A stretch of 64,000 nt of DNA from Bacilli bacterium (lineage in GTDB: Bacteria; Bacillota_I; Bacilli_A; RF39; UBA660): the NCBI GenBank assembly GCA_017435485.1, contig JAFSEY010000014.1, positions 1 through 64,000 on the forward strand, in the 5' to 3' direction. The notes under the pieces are model-generated. The model was given only the letters and a program-made list of their open reading frames with translations. It was not told the origin of the DNA and made no database searches. Shown here one piece after another: positions 35,455 through 44,718 of the stretch (positions are counted from its first letter, which is position 1; each line of letters starts with the position of its first letter). The translations under genes were made by a program, and so were the position numbers.

Positions 35455-37194
35455 ATGACAAACAAATATAGAACTATATATTGTGGTGAAGTTACTAAAG
35501 AATATGTAGGAAAAGAAATAAAAGTAGCTGGTTGGGTTGATTCAATTAGAAACCTAGGAAGCTTAATGTTTATGGTAGTAAGAGATGAAACCGGAATAGT
35601 TCAATTAATTAGTAATGAACCAGAAAAATTTGCTGACGTTACAAGAGAAAGTACTATAACAGTAACAGGAATAGTAAATAAAAGAACTGACGATATGATT
35701 AATCCTAATATGAAAACTGGTGAAATCGAAATTGAAATTAAAGAATTTGAAATTTTAGGTAAATGTGCTAGTACTTTACCATTTGAAATAAAAAAATCGA
35801 AAGAATCATTCGAAGATACTAGATTAAAATATCGTTATTTAGATTTAAGAAACAAAGAAGTACATGATCGCATTTTATTTAGAACTGAAGTAATAGATTT
35901 TATTAGACAAACTATGAAATCAATGAAATTTACCGAAATTCAAACCCCAATTATAACAGCATCATCTCCTGAAGGAGCAAGAGATTTTATTATTCCTTCA
36001 AGAAAGTATAAAGGAAAATTTTATGCTCTTCCTCAAGCCCCTCAAATATTTAAGCAATTATTGATGGTGTCAGGTTTTGATAAATATTTTCAAATAGCAC
36101 CATGTTTTAGAGATGAAGATCCAAGAAGTGATCGTTTATACGGAGAATTTTATCAATTAGACTTAGAAATGAGTTTTGCTACCGAAGAAGATGTTTATGA
36201 AGTAGGGGAAAAAATATTTTATGATATTTTCACAAAATTTGGTGATAAAGAAGTAAGTCCATTACCATTTAGAAGAATTCCTTATAAAGAAGCAATGCTA
36301 AGATATGGAACTGATAAACCTGACTTAAGAAACCCTTTAATCATCGAAGAATTAACTGATATCTTTGCAAATACAACTTTTGCTCCGTTTACAAACACAA
36401 CAATTAGAGGTATTAAAGTAGAAAATATCGAAAAATCTAACTCTTGGTATAAAAGTATGGAAGAATATATTAAAAGTATTGGTGGTTCAGGATTAGCTTA
36501 TATCAAAGTAAATGAAGATATGTCCTTTAAATCATCTTTAGATAAATTCTTGACTGATGAAGAAAGAAAAAACATCATAGAAAGAATGAATCTAACTTCA
36601 AATTCAGTTTTATTCATTGTAGCTGATAAAAAGAAATGTCCTAAATTAACTGGTATTTTAAGAGATAAACTAGGTTTAGAATTAGGCTTAATAAATAAAA
36701 ATAAGTTTGAATTCTGTATCATTAATGATTTCCCATTCTTTGAAGAAAATGAAGAAGAAGGGACAATTGATTTTTCTCATAACCCATTTAGTATGCCTCA
36801 AGGAGGAATGGATGCTTTAAATAATGAAAATCCATTAGATATTTTAGCTTATCAATACGATTTCGTTTGTAATGGATACGAAATGGCTTCAGGTGGTGTA
36901 CGTAATCACAGCCCAGAAATGCTAAGAAAAGCATTTGAAATAGCTGGTTACGATGAAGAAGTTGTTAAATCAAAATTCCCATCTTTATATACAGCATTCA
37001 ATTTTGGTGCTCCGCCTCATGCTGGTATGGCGCCTGGCATTGATCGTATCTTAATGCTTTTAAAAGATGAAGAAAACATAAGAGAAATGGTGGCATTTCC
37101 ACTAAGCGCTAACGGATCTGATGCAATGATGGGATGTCCTGGTGAAGTATTTGAAAAACAACTTCGTGAAACCCATATAAAAATAAGAGATTAA
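35455..37194 (+). CDS. aspS: Aspartyl-tRNA synthetase
   Basis: 579 residues, bacterial type with OB anticodon domain, class II core and an inserted GAD domain (LLRDKLGLELGLI-like part near residue 405). Catalytic motifs PQAPQIFKQLLMVSGFDKYFQIAPCFRDEDPRSDR (shown here only as PQAPQIFKQLLM and FRDEDPRSDR) are intact. AsnRS is encoded next door, so Asn-tRNA is made directly; whether this AspRS is discriminating cannot be told. ATG at 35455 follows AAGGTGA; an ATG at 35428 would overlap hisS. Confidence 0.96.
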   Translation: MTNKYRTIYCGEVTKEYVGKEIKVAGWVDSIRNLGSLMFMVVRDETGIVQLISNEPEKFADVTRESTITVTGIVNKRTDDMINPNMKTGEIEIEIKEFEILGKCASTLPFEIKKSKESFEDTRLKYRYLDLRNKEVHDRILFRTEVIDFIRQTMKSMKFTEIQTPIITASSPEGARDFIIPSRKYKGKFYALPQAPQIFKQLLMVSGFDKYFQIAPCFRDEDPRSDRLYGEFYQLDLEMSFATEEDVYEVGEKIFYDIFTKFGDKEVSPLPFRRIPYKEAMLRYGTDKPDLRNPLIIEELTDIFANTTFAPFTNTTIRGIKVENIEKSNSWYKSMEEYIKSIGGSGLAYIKVNEDMSFKSSLDKFLTDEERKNIIERMNLTSNSVLFIVADKKKCPKLTGILRDKLGLELGLINKNKFEFCIINDFPFFEENEEEGTIDFSHNPFSMPQGGMDALNNENPLDILAYQYDFVCNGYEMASGGVRNHSPEMLRKAFEIAGYDEEVVKSKFPSLYTAFNFGAPPHAGMAPGIDRILMLLKDEENIREMVAFPLSANGSDAMMGCPGEVFEKQLRETHIKIRD

Positions 37195-37211
37195 AAAGAA
37201 AGGTGATTAAT

Positions 37212-38585
37212 ATGGATATTAAAGATTTATTTGACAATATAGAAAAATATTTAGATCAAGAAATAGAGATAAATGGATGGATTAGAAACCACCGTCGTCA
37301 AAAAGAATTTGGTTTTATTGATTTCTATGATGGAACATGTTTTGGTACTATCCAAGTAGTATACGATAATAAATTAGAAAACTTTGATGAAATTCAAAAG
37401 ATGCTTGTGGGAAGTGCCTTACAAATTAAAGGAACATTAATTAAATCAAACGGAAATCAAGATGTTGAAGTTCAAGCAAAAGCCATAACTTTACTTGGTG
37501 CTTGTCCAGACGATTACCCAATTCAACCTAAAAGACATACTAATGAATTCTTAAGAAGTGTGGCTTATTTAAGACCAAGAACAAATCTATACAATAGTAT
37601 TTTTAGAGTACGTAATGTGGCTTCATATGCAATTCATAAATATTTTCAAGAACATAACTATGTATATGTTCAAACTCCATTAATTACGACTGCAGATTGC
37701 GAAGGCTCTGATCAAATGTTTAAAGTTACTACTTTAGATATGAATAACATTCCTAAAGAAGATGAAAAAGCTAACTTTAAAGAAGATTTATTTGGCAAAC
37801 AGGCTTATATAACCGGTTCAGGACAGTTACATGGTGAAACTTTTGCAATGGCTTATAAAAAAATTTATACATTTGGTCCAACATTTAGAACTGAAAACTC
37901 TAATACTAAAATTCATGCTAACGAATTTTGGATGATTGAACCAGAGATAGCATTCTGTGATTTAGAAGGCTTAATGAATATTGAAGAAGATATGCTTAAA
38001 TATGTTGTAGGGTATGTTTTAGATAAATGCTCTAAAGAAATAGCCTTCTTTGATAAATTTGTTAATCCTGGACTTAAAGATAAACTAACTAAACTAGTAA
38101 ATAGTAAATTTACTAAAATTTCACATAAAGATGCCGTAGATTTACTTTTAGCAGCCGATCGCAAATGGGAATTTTTACCTTCTTATGAAGACGATATTGC
38201 TAAAGAACACGAAAAATACTTAACTGAACACTTTAATGGTCCTGTATTTATTACAAACTGGCCAAAAGATATTAAAGCTTGGTACATGAAACTTAATGAT
38301 GATGGTAAAACAGTTGCAGCTGTAGATTTAGTTGTCCCAGAAGCTGGCGAATTAATGGGCGGAAGTCAAAGAGAAGAAAATTATAATGTTTTAATGGAAA
38401 GAGCCAAAGAACTTGGTGTAGATGTCGATTCAGTTTCTTGGTACATGAATTTAAGAAAATATGGTACATGTGTTCATGCTGGATTTGGAATGGGATTTGA
38501 AAGATTATTAATCTATTTAACAGGAGTAGATAACATTCGTGATGTAATTCCATATCCTAGAACACCTGGAAACTGTGAATATTAA
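37212..38585 (+). CDS. asnS: Asparaginyl-tRNA synthetase
   Basis: 457 residues, class IIb. N-terminal OB domain with GWIRNHRRQKEFGFIDF, then GSDQMFKVTT, GSGQLHGETFAMAYK, FGPTFRTENSNT and the closing GFGMGFERLLIYLTG. It charges tRNA-Asn directly, so the GatCAB genes that follow are presumably needed for Gln-tRNA. ATG at 37212 is seven bases after AAAGGTGA. Confidence 0.96.
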   Translation: MDIKDLFDNIEKYLDQEIEINGWIRNHRRQKEFGFIDFYDGTCFGTIQVVYDNKLENFDEIQKMLVGSALQIKGTLIKSNGNQDVEVQAKAITLLGACPDDYPIQPKRHTNEFLRSVAYLRPRTNLYNSIFRVRNVASYAIHKYFQEHNYVYVQTPLITTADCEGSDQMFKVTTLDMNNIPKEDEKANFKEDLFGKQAYITGSGQLHGETFAMAYKKIYTFGPTFRTENSNTKIHANEFWMIEPEIAFCDLEGLMNIEEDMLKYVVGYVLDKCSKEIAFFDKFVNPGLKDKLTKLVNSKFTKISHKDAVDLLLAADRKWEFLPSYEDDIAKEHEKYLTEHFNGPVFITNWPKDIKAWYMKLNDDGKTVAAVDLVVPEAGELMGGSQREENYNVLMERAKELGVDVDSVSWYMNLRKYGTCVHAGFGMGFERLLIYLTGVDNIRDVIPYPRTPGNCEY

Positions 38586-38596
38586 GGAGGTATATT

Positions 38597-38893
38597 ATGA
38601 GTAAGTTTACCAAAGAAATGGTAGATGATTATGCAAACAAATTATTAATCGGCCTTACGGAAGAAGAAAATAAATTAGTTTTAGATGAGTTTGAGCAAAT
38701 TGATAAACAAATCGATTTAATAAATGAAATTCCTAATATTGAAAACGTAACTCCAATGACTCATGCATTAGATAATTTTGTAACTTTCTTAAGAGATGAC
38801 GAAGCAAAAACATCTGATGATATTGATGATATTTTAGCTAATGCTAAAGATGTTGAAGGAAGAGAAATTCAAATTCCAAAGGTGGTTGATTAA
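38597..38893 (+). CDS. gatC: Aspartyl/glutamyl-tRNA amidotransferase subunit C
   Basis: 98 residues. Typical GatC: an N-terminal helix with GLTEEENKLVLDEF and a loop IENVTPMTH close to the usual DVxPM element, then DDILANAKDVEGREIQIPKVV. It wraps around GatA and stabilises GatAB. Strong GGAGG site; gatA starts two bases after its stop. Confidence 0.93.
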   Translation: MSKFTKEMVDDYANKLLIGLTEEENKLVLDEFEQIDKQIDLINEIPNIENVTPMTHALDNFVTFLRDDEAKTSDDIDDILANAKDVEGREIQIPKVVD

Positions 38894-38894
38894 G

Positions 38895-40361
38895 ATGTCT
38901 AATATGAATAAAACAATTAAAGAATTACACGAGCTTTTAAAAAATGGTGAAATTACTAGTGAAGAATTAGTCAAAGAATCATTAGAAAAAGCTCATCAAT
39001 TACAAGAAGAGTGTAATGCTTTCGTAACAATTATTGATGATGCCAATCCAGAAAAAGTAACAGATAACTTACTTTCAGGAATTCCTTATGGAATAAAAGA
39101 TAACTATAGTACTAAAGGAATACTAACTACTGGTTCTTCAAACACTTTAAAAGATTATGTTCCATACTTTAACGCTACAGCCATTGAAAAGTTAAATAAA
39201 GCTGGAGCAGTTAAAGTAACCAAAACAGTTATGGATGAATTTGGCATGGGCGGAACTGGAACTACAGGACACACTGGAATAGTTCTAAATCCATGGGATA
39301 AAACCAGAATTTGTGCTGGTTCTTCTGCCGGAAGCGCTTGTGCCGTTGCTGCTGGAGTTTATCCCTATGCTTTAGGTACCGATACAGGAGATTCTATCCG
39401 TAAACCAGCTGCTTACTGCGGAATTGTTGGATATAAACCAACCTACGGAATGATATCACGTTATGGGGTATTTCCATTTGCATCTAGCTTAGATCACCTA
39501 GGAGTGCTTGCAAGAAATGTCGAAGACTGTGCTATTGTTGTGGACGAAATGAAAGGCATTGATGAAAAAGATATGACTTCATGGGACTCTAAAGATATCA
39601 ATTTATTTGCCAATTTAAAAGAAGAAACTGAAGGCAAAAAACTTTGTTATATTAAAGAATTATGTGATATTTCTAGTTATCCAAATGCTGATGAAGAATT
39701 AAAACTACACTTAGAAAACTTTCATAAGACAATTCAAAAATGTCGAGATTTAGGTATAGAAGTTGAAGAGGTAAGCGTAGATAGAAAATTATTAAATGCT
39801 TTATTTAGTACATATATCGTTATTTATTCAGCAGAAGCATCAAGCAACATGAGCAATTTAACAGGTATTATTTTTGGACCTCGCGGAAATGCTGATAACT
39901 ACATTGATATGATTAAAGATCATCGAACAAATGGTTTTTCAACGTTGATTAAAAGAAGATTTATAATTGGTTCATATGTTCTTCAAAAAGAAAATATGGA
40001 AAGATATTTTAAAAATGCCCAAAGAATCAGAAGACTAGCCGTTGATATTTGGAAAGATTTATATAAAAAATACGATGCAGTTATATCTCCAGTAGGAATT
40101 GGACCAGCTAAAAAAATAGAAGATATTAATAAATCGCACGATACAAATACTGTAACTTTAGATGAATATCTATGTATTGCCAATTTTGGAGGATTCCCAT
40201 CAATAACAATTCCTAATGGCTTTGTAAATAATTTACCAGTAGGAGTAAACATTACCGGAAACTGTTTTGATGATTCCAACGTTTTAAATATCGCCTATAC
40301 ATTAGAAAATGCCTTAGGATACAAAAATCAAATTGCAAAGGAAGTGAAAAATAATGAGTAA
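38895..40361 (+). CDS. gatA: Aspartyl/glutamyl-tRNA amidotransferase subunit A
   Basis: 488 residues, amidase-signature family. The Ser-cisSer-Lys triad lies in YGIKDNYSTKG (Lys), AGSSAGSACAVAAG and GTDTGDSIRKPAAYCG; the usual GGSIR is GDSIR here, a variant seen in some Bacillota. It releases ammonia from Gln or Asn for the GatB reaction. ATG at 38895 follows AAAGGTGG, inside the gatC end. Its last eight bases overlap gatB. Confidence 0.95.
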   Translation: MSNMNKTIKELHELLKNGEITSEELVKESLEKAHQLQEECNAFVTIIDDANPEKVTDNLLSGIPYGIKDNYSTKGILTTGSSNTLKDYVPYFNATAIEKLNKAGAVKVTKTVMDEFGMGGTGTTGHTGIVLNPWDKTRICAGSSAGSACAVAAGVYPYALGTDTGDSIRKPAAYCGIVGYKPTYGMISRYGVFPFASSLDHLGVLARNVEDCAIVVDEMKGIDEKDMTSWDSKDINLFANLKEETEGKKLCYIKELCDISSYPNADEELKLHLENFHKTIQKCRDLGIEVEEVSVDRKLLNALFSTYIVIYSAEASSNMSNLTGIIFGPRGNADNYIDMIKDHRTNGFSTLIKRRFIIGSYVLQKENMERYFKNAQRIRRLAVDIWKDLYKKYDAVISPVGIGPAKKIEDINKSHDTNTVTLDEYLCIANFGGFPSITIPNGFVNNLPVGVNITGNCFDDSNVLNIAYTLENALGYKNQIAKEVKNNE

Positions 40362-41787
40362 ATATGAAGCAACAATCGGTTTAGAACTTCACTGCGAATT
40401 AAAAAGTAACTCAAAAGTTTTTTCACCTTCTAAAAACAGCTATGATGTAACACCAAATAACAATGTATGCGCTATTGATTTAGCATTTCCCGGAACATTA
40501 CCGGTCGTTAATAAAGAATGTGTTAAAAAAGCATTAATGATGAGCATGGCTCTAAATTGTAAACAACCAGAATATATGTGTTTTGATCGTAAAAACTATT
40601 ATTACCCAGATCTACCTAAGGGATACCAAATTACGCAATTTTATAATCCCGTTGGTACAAATGGAGAAATTTTAATTAACTACGATGGTAAAGAAGTACC
40701 AATTCAAATCCATGAAATTCATTTAGAAGAGGATACCGCAGCTCTAGAACACTTATATAATACAACTACCCTTGATTATAATAGAGCAGGGGTCCCACTA
40801 TTAGAACTAGTAACTGAACCTTGTATCACTTGTGCAGAGGAAGCTATTGCATTTATCGAAACAATTATTGGAATGTATCGTTATTGCGACATATCTGAAG
40901 TAGATACCAAAAAAGGTCAATTAAGATGTGACGTTAACGTGTCAATTAAAGAAGTGGGAAGTAATGAATTAGGAACTAAAGTTGAAGTTAAAAATGTCAA
41001 TTCCCTTTCTAATATTGCGAAAACAATTGATTATGAAATCGAAAGACAAACAGCTTTAGCAGAAGCAGGTCGATATGATGAAGTTGTTCAAGAAACGAGA
41101 AGATTTGATGAAGCTACTGGTACAACGATTCATATGCGTTCCAAAGCTGATGCCATCGACTATAAATATTTTCCTGAGCCAAATATTCCTCCAATTAAAA
41201 TTGATGCACAATGGTTAGAAGATATCAGAAGAGAAATTCCTGCGCTTCAAAACGATAGGAGAAAAATCTATACAAGCGAGTATGGATTAGACGAATATGA
41301 TACAAATATTATTATTAAAGATAAAAATCACGCCGATTATTTTGAAAAATGTTTAGAATTAGGAATTGATGCTAAAACAGCTTCTAACTGGTTTATTGTT
41401 CAAATTTTAGGTTATTTAAATAAAAACTATATAGATATTACGGAATTTTATTTAAAACCTGAAGATTTAAAAGTAATTATAGATGAAATTAATAAAGGAA
41501 CCATTTCAAATAAACAAGCTAAAGAAATATTTACTAAAGCTTGTGATGAAAAAGTTAGTCCAACAAAATTAATTTCCCAAGAAGATAGCCAAATATCCGA
41601 TAGAAATAAATTAGAAGAAATAATTAATAACATCTTAAATAATAATCAAGCTCAAATTGAAGCATATCATAACGGAAAAACAAACCTTTTTGATTTCTTT
41701 GTTGGACAAGTTATGAAAGAAACTAGAGGAAAAGCTAATCCAGTTATAACAAATGAAATTTTAAATGAAAAATTGAATAATAATTAA
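40354..41787 (+). CDS. gatB: Aspartyl/glutamyl-tRNA amidotransferase subunit B
   Basis: 477 residues. ATIGLELHCELKSNSKVFS, PGTLPVVNK, YYYPDLPKGYQITQF, HLEEDTAAL and the DYNRAGVPLLELVTEP stretch are all signature GatB segments; a YqeY-like helical tail ends the protein. It activates Glu- or Asp-tRNA and transfers ammonia. It is the last gene of the T-box operon, with a weak terminator at 41787. Confidence 0.96.
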   Translation: MSKYEATIGLELHCELKSNSKVFSPSKNSYDVTPNNNVCAIDLAFPGTLPVVNKECVKKALMMSMALNCKQPEYMCFDRKNYYYPDLPKGYQITQFYNPVGTNGEILINYDGKEVPIQIHEIHLEEDTAALEHLYNTTTLDYNRAGVPLLELVTEPCITCAEEAIAFIETIIGMYRYCDISEVDTKKGQLRCDVNVSIKEVGSNELGTKVEVKNVNSLSNIAKTIDYEIERQTALAEAGRYDEVVQETRRFDEATGTTIHMRSKADAIDYKYFPEPNIPPIKIDAQWLEDIRREIPALQNDRRKIYTSEYGLDEYDTNIIIKDKNHADYFEKCLELGIDAKTASNWFIVQILGYLNKNYIDITEFYLKPEDLKVIIDEINKGTISNKQAKEIFTKACDEKVSPTKLISQEDSQISDRNKLEEIINNILNNNQAQIEAYHNGKTNLFDFFVGQVMKETRGKANPVITNEILNEKLNNN

Positions 41788-41813
41788 GAAGTGTAGCCAA
41801 AGCGCATTTCTTT
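41787..41813 (+). terminator. Terminator of the T-box operon
   Basis: AGAAGTG (41787-41793) pairs with CATTTCT (one wobble, 41805-41811), followed by TTT. A weaker hairpin than others in the window. Confidence 0.5.
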
Positions 41814-41828
41814 TATTTTATGAATTTT

Positions 41829-41857
41829 TTGACAAACTATTTTAGTTATGATATTAT
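41829..41857 (+). promoter_or_regulatory. Sigma-A promoter
   Basis: TTGACA (41829-41834), 17 bases, TATTAT (41852-41857), 27 bases before the ATG at 41884. Confidence 0.75.
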
Positions 41858-41883
41858 AACTCCCGTTTAAAAGGAGAAAGAAT

Positions 41884-42873
41884 ATGGAAAAAAATGAAAA
41901 TAAAGCTTTATATGCAGAAGCATTAAAAAGCAAAAGTTTTAATGCTGAACAATTAGCTAAAATTATCGAAATTGAATTAGATACAATTTTAACCGAATTA
42001 AATAATGTTGCGTTAAAATATAATATATGTGCTAAAACACCTGGAAAATATTCACCTGAAATAGCTCAATTAATTATGAAAAAATATAACATTTTGCAAC
42101 AAGCTATTAAAAATAATCCTGAATTAGGAATTAGCTTATGGTTAGATAATAAATATGAGTTTTTAACAGAAACCCAAGAAAATAAAGATTTTAGAAATTT
42201 TTGGTTGACATCCTCATCTTTAAGCAATGATGCTCGAATAAGCAAAATTCCTGATGATAAAATCTTTAATGATTTATTAAAATCAAATATGGCAACTAAA
42301 AATATTGCTATTGAGTCAGGTTTTTATTGTATCCTAGCTGAAATGCATGATATTTTTCATAACAGTGATAAATTTCTTCTTCCAGTTTATGATAGCCTTT
42401 CAGTAGATCAACTTCCAATCCCCTTAAGTTATAATTATAGTAATATTGAAAATGCAAGATCTTTAATAAAATTCACAGAAAGCATCTCCAAAAAATTTAC
42501 TAAATTTGAAAAACCTTATTTAATAAAAGCACTTGAGATAAGTAAACAACAATTTTTAAGAAACTGGGCATCTGAAGCTTTAATCCCGCGTAAAGATTTA
42601 TATGCTTATAAAGAAAAAGAAAAAGAAATTTTAGTAGATGCTAATATAAACGGAATGTTAGAAGCTTTAATTGATTCTCAAAAAGACGCTTTTTGTTTTG
42701 GAACTCTTTCTGATAAGGCTCGTAAATCATTCTCAGTTTCAGGATATAATCCTGAAAATCCAGAACATGCGCATATGCATAGCATATTTACTCACTACAT
42801 GACAACAGAAGAATTACAAAGTTCACCAGCAGAATTAAAAAAGGTTTTAGCAAAATTTAGAATGGAAAAGTAA
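41884..42873 (+). CDS. Hypothetical 329-residue protein
   Basis: Not recognised. An N-terminal stretch (FNAEQLAKIIEIELDTILTEL) resembles a helix-turn-helix, followed by a mixed domain with two His-rich parts, AEMHDIFHNSDKF in the middle and PEHAHMHSIFTHYM near the end. The His clusters could bind a metal. There is no signal or membrane segment. It has its own consensus promoter and a terminator before the HerA-like ATPase gene, so it is monocistronic. Confidence 0.6.
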   Translation: MEKNENKALYAEALKSKSFNAEQLAKIIEIELDTILTELNNVALKYNICAKTPGKYSPEIAQLIMKKYNILQQAIKNNPELGISLWLDNKYEFLTETQENKDFRNFWLTSSSLSNDARISKIPDDKIFNDLLKSNMATKNIAIESGFYCILAEMHDIFHNSDKFLLPVYDSLSVDQLPIPLSYNYSNIENARSLIKFTESISKKFTKFEKPYLIKALEISKQQFLRNWASEALIPRKDLYAYKEKEKEILVDANINGMLEALIDSQKDAFCFGTLSDKARKSFSVSGYNPENPEHAHMHSIFTHYMTTEELQSSPAELKKVLAKFRMEK

Positions 42874-42892
42874 ATTAATTTTTACTTTTTTT
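42867..42892 (+). terminator. Terminator
   Basis: AAAAGTAAA (42867-42875) pairs with TTTACTTTT (42881-42889), followed by T residues. It overlaps the -35 box of the next promoter. Confidence 0.75.
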
Positions 42893-42909
42893 ATTTGCTA
42901 TGGTATAAT
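42881..42909 (+). promoter_or_regulatory. Sigma-A promoter of the HerA-like gene
   Basis: TTTACT (42881-42886), 17 bases, TATAAT (42904-42909). Its -35 lies in the 3' arm of the previous terminator. Confidence 0.55.
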
Positions 42910-42934
42910 TTTATACATAATAGAGGTGACTAGT

Positions 42935-44716
42935 ATGTTTGGAAGAATTTTATATATTTCTGATAACATTGCAGAAGTAGAAAATGTAGCACAAGGAACA
43001 ATTACAGCTGACTTAATGAATGTTCACGTAATTTTTGAATCACAAGATCAAAGAATTTTAGGAGAAATTACCGAATTAAACGATAAAACCATGAAAATAA
43101 GGTTTTTAGGAGAATACATTAACGGTAAATACGTAAATGGTATCATGCGTAAACCATTATTATCTTCTAAAATAAGAATTATTAGTAATAATGAATTATT
43201 AGAATTAGTAGGGCAACCTACTAATAAAAGTTTTACTTTAGGAAAAAGTGCAGTATATAAAAACTATACCATTTATCCGGAAATAAATAGTTTTTTTTCC
43301 AGCCATCTAGCGATATTTGGAAACTCAGGAAGTGGTAAATCTTGTGGAGTAGCTAGAATTGTTCAAAATGTATTTTCTAATCCAAGCATGTTATCATCTA
43401 ATGCTAATCTATTTATTTTTGATGCATATGGCGAATATAAAAATGCCTTTGCAGCTATAAGTAATTACAATGAAAACTATAATTATAAATTTATAACTAC
43501 AAAACCAGAAGATGAAAATGATTTTCTACTTCAAATTCCAACTCATTTGCTTACTTTAGATGATTGGGCATTAATGTTACAAGCATCTAATCATAGTCAA
43601 CTACCAATCATTGAAAGAACTATTAAGCTAGCTAAGATTTTTGCTCAAAATGACCAAGCTGCTCAAACATATAAAAATCATTTAATAGCAAAAGCTTTAC
43701 TAGCCGTACTATTTAGTAGTGAAACAACCGCCTTAAAGAAAAATCAAATCTTTACTATTATTGAAGTATGTAATACACCAGAATTTAACTTTGGTAGTGT
43801 AATTCCTGGATTAGGTTATACTAGAACATTAAGTGAATGCTTTGAAATAGATTCAAACGGAAACTTTGGTGAAAGCGTTTTAATTACTAATTATATTCTA
43901 AGTTTTATCAAAGATGATATTGAAAATATTTCCGTACCAACGGATAGTTTCTATTCCATTAGAGATTTTGCTAAAGCCATGGAATTTACTTTGATTAGTG
44001 AAGGATTCCAAAACAATGATAATTTATATTCAGACTCAATTATCTTAAAAGTACGTTTAAATGCAATTATAACAAGTAAAGTAGGTAGCTATTTTGAAGG
44101 TAATGGTTATACACCAGTTGAAAAATATATTTCATCATTAATTGATAAACGTGGTAAAAAATCACAAATTATTAATATTAACTTAGAGGATATTGATGAT
44201 GTCTATGCTAAAGTAATAGTTAAAATATTCTGTCGCTTATTATTTGAATATAATAAGAATCGTAAAGAAAGAGCTCAAGTGCCATATCATTTATTCTTAG
44301 AAGAAGCTCATAGATACATTCAAAAAGATTCCGACACATTCTTAATCGGATACAACATCTTTGATCGTATCGCTAAAGAAGGAAGAAAATACGGTGTTAT
44401 TTTAGATATAATTAGTCAACGTCCAGTTGAAATATCAGATACAGTTATAGCTCAGTGTTCAAACTTCTTAATCTTTAAAATGACCCATCCATTAGATATA
44501 AAATACATTGAAGAAATGTTACCTAATATCTCTAGTGATGTAATTGAAAAGCAAAAAGTATTACAACCAGGAAGCTGTGTAGGCTTTGGAGGAGCATTCA
44601 AAATCCCAATGATAGTTAAACTAGACATGCCAAATCCATCACCATCATCAGCAAACTGTGATGTATCAAAATGTTGGGCAAACAATAATCAAATAGAAAA
44701 CGGAAACGAGGTTTAA
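42935..44716 (+). CDS. HerA-like ATPase (DUF87 type)
   Basis: 593 residues. A short N-terminal HAS-barrel-like domain (FGRILYISDNIAEVENVAQG) precedes a RecA-fold ATPase with Walker A GNSGSGKSCGVARI, LFIFDAYGEYKNAF, and Walker B PYHLFLEEAHRYI, and the closing RKYGVILDIISQRPVEIS with the sensor Gln and Arg. HerA ATPases translocate DNA as hexamers, usually with NurA or with defence nucleases; no nuclease is recognised beside this one. GAGGTGA precedes the ATG. A WG-repeat membrane protein starts two bases after its stop, so the two are an operon. Confidence 0.85.
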   Translation: MFGRILYISDNIAEVENVAQGTITADLMNVHVIFESQDQRILGEITELNDKTMKIRFLGEYINGKYVNGIMRKPLLSSKIRIISNNELLELVGQPTNKSFTLGKSAVYKNYTIYPEINSFFSSHLAIFGNSGSGKSCGVARIVQNVFSNPSMLSSNANLFIFDAYGEYKNAFAAISNYNENYNYKFITTKPEDENDFLLQIPTHLLTLDDWALMLQASNHSQLPIIERTIKLAKIFAQNDQAAQTYKNHLIAKALLAVLFSSETTALKKNQIFTIIEVCNTPEFNFGSVIPGLGYTRTLSECFEIDSNGNFGESVLITNYILSFIKDDIENISVPTDSFYSIRDFAKAMEFTLISEGFQNNDNLYSDSIILKVRLNAIITSKVGSYFEGNGYTPVEKYISSLIDKRGKKSQIININLEDIDDVYAKVIVKIFCRLLFEYNKNRKERAQVPYHLFLEEAHRYIQKDSDTFLIGYNIFDRIAKEGRKYGVILDIISQRPVEISDTVIAQCSNFLIFKMTHPLDIKYIEEMLPNISSDVIEKQKVLQPGSCVGFGGAFKIPMIVKLDMPNPSPSSANCDVSKCWANNNQIENGNEV

Positions 44717-44718
44717 AA

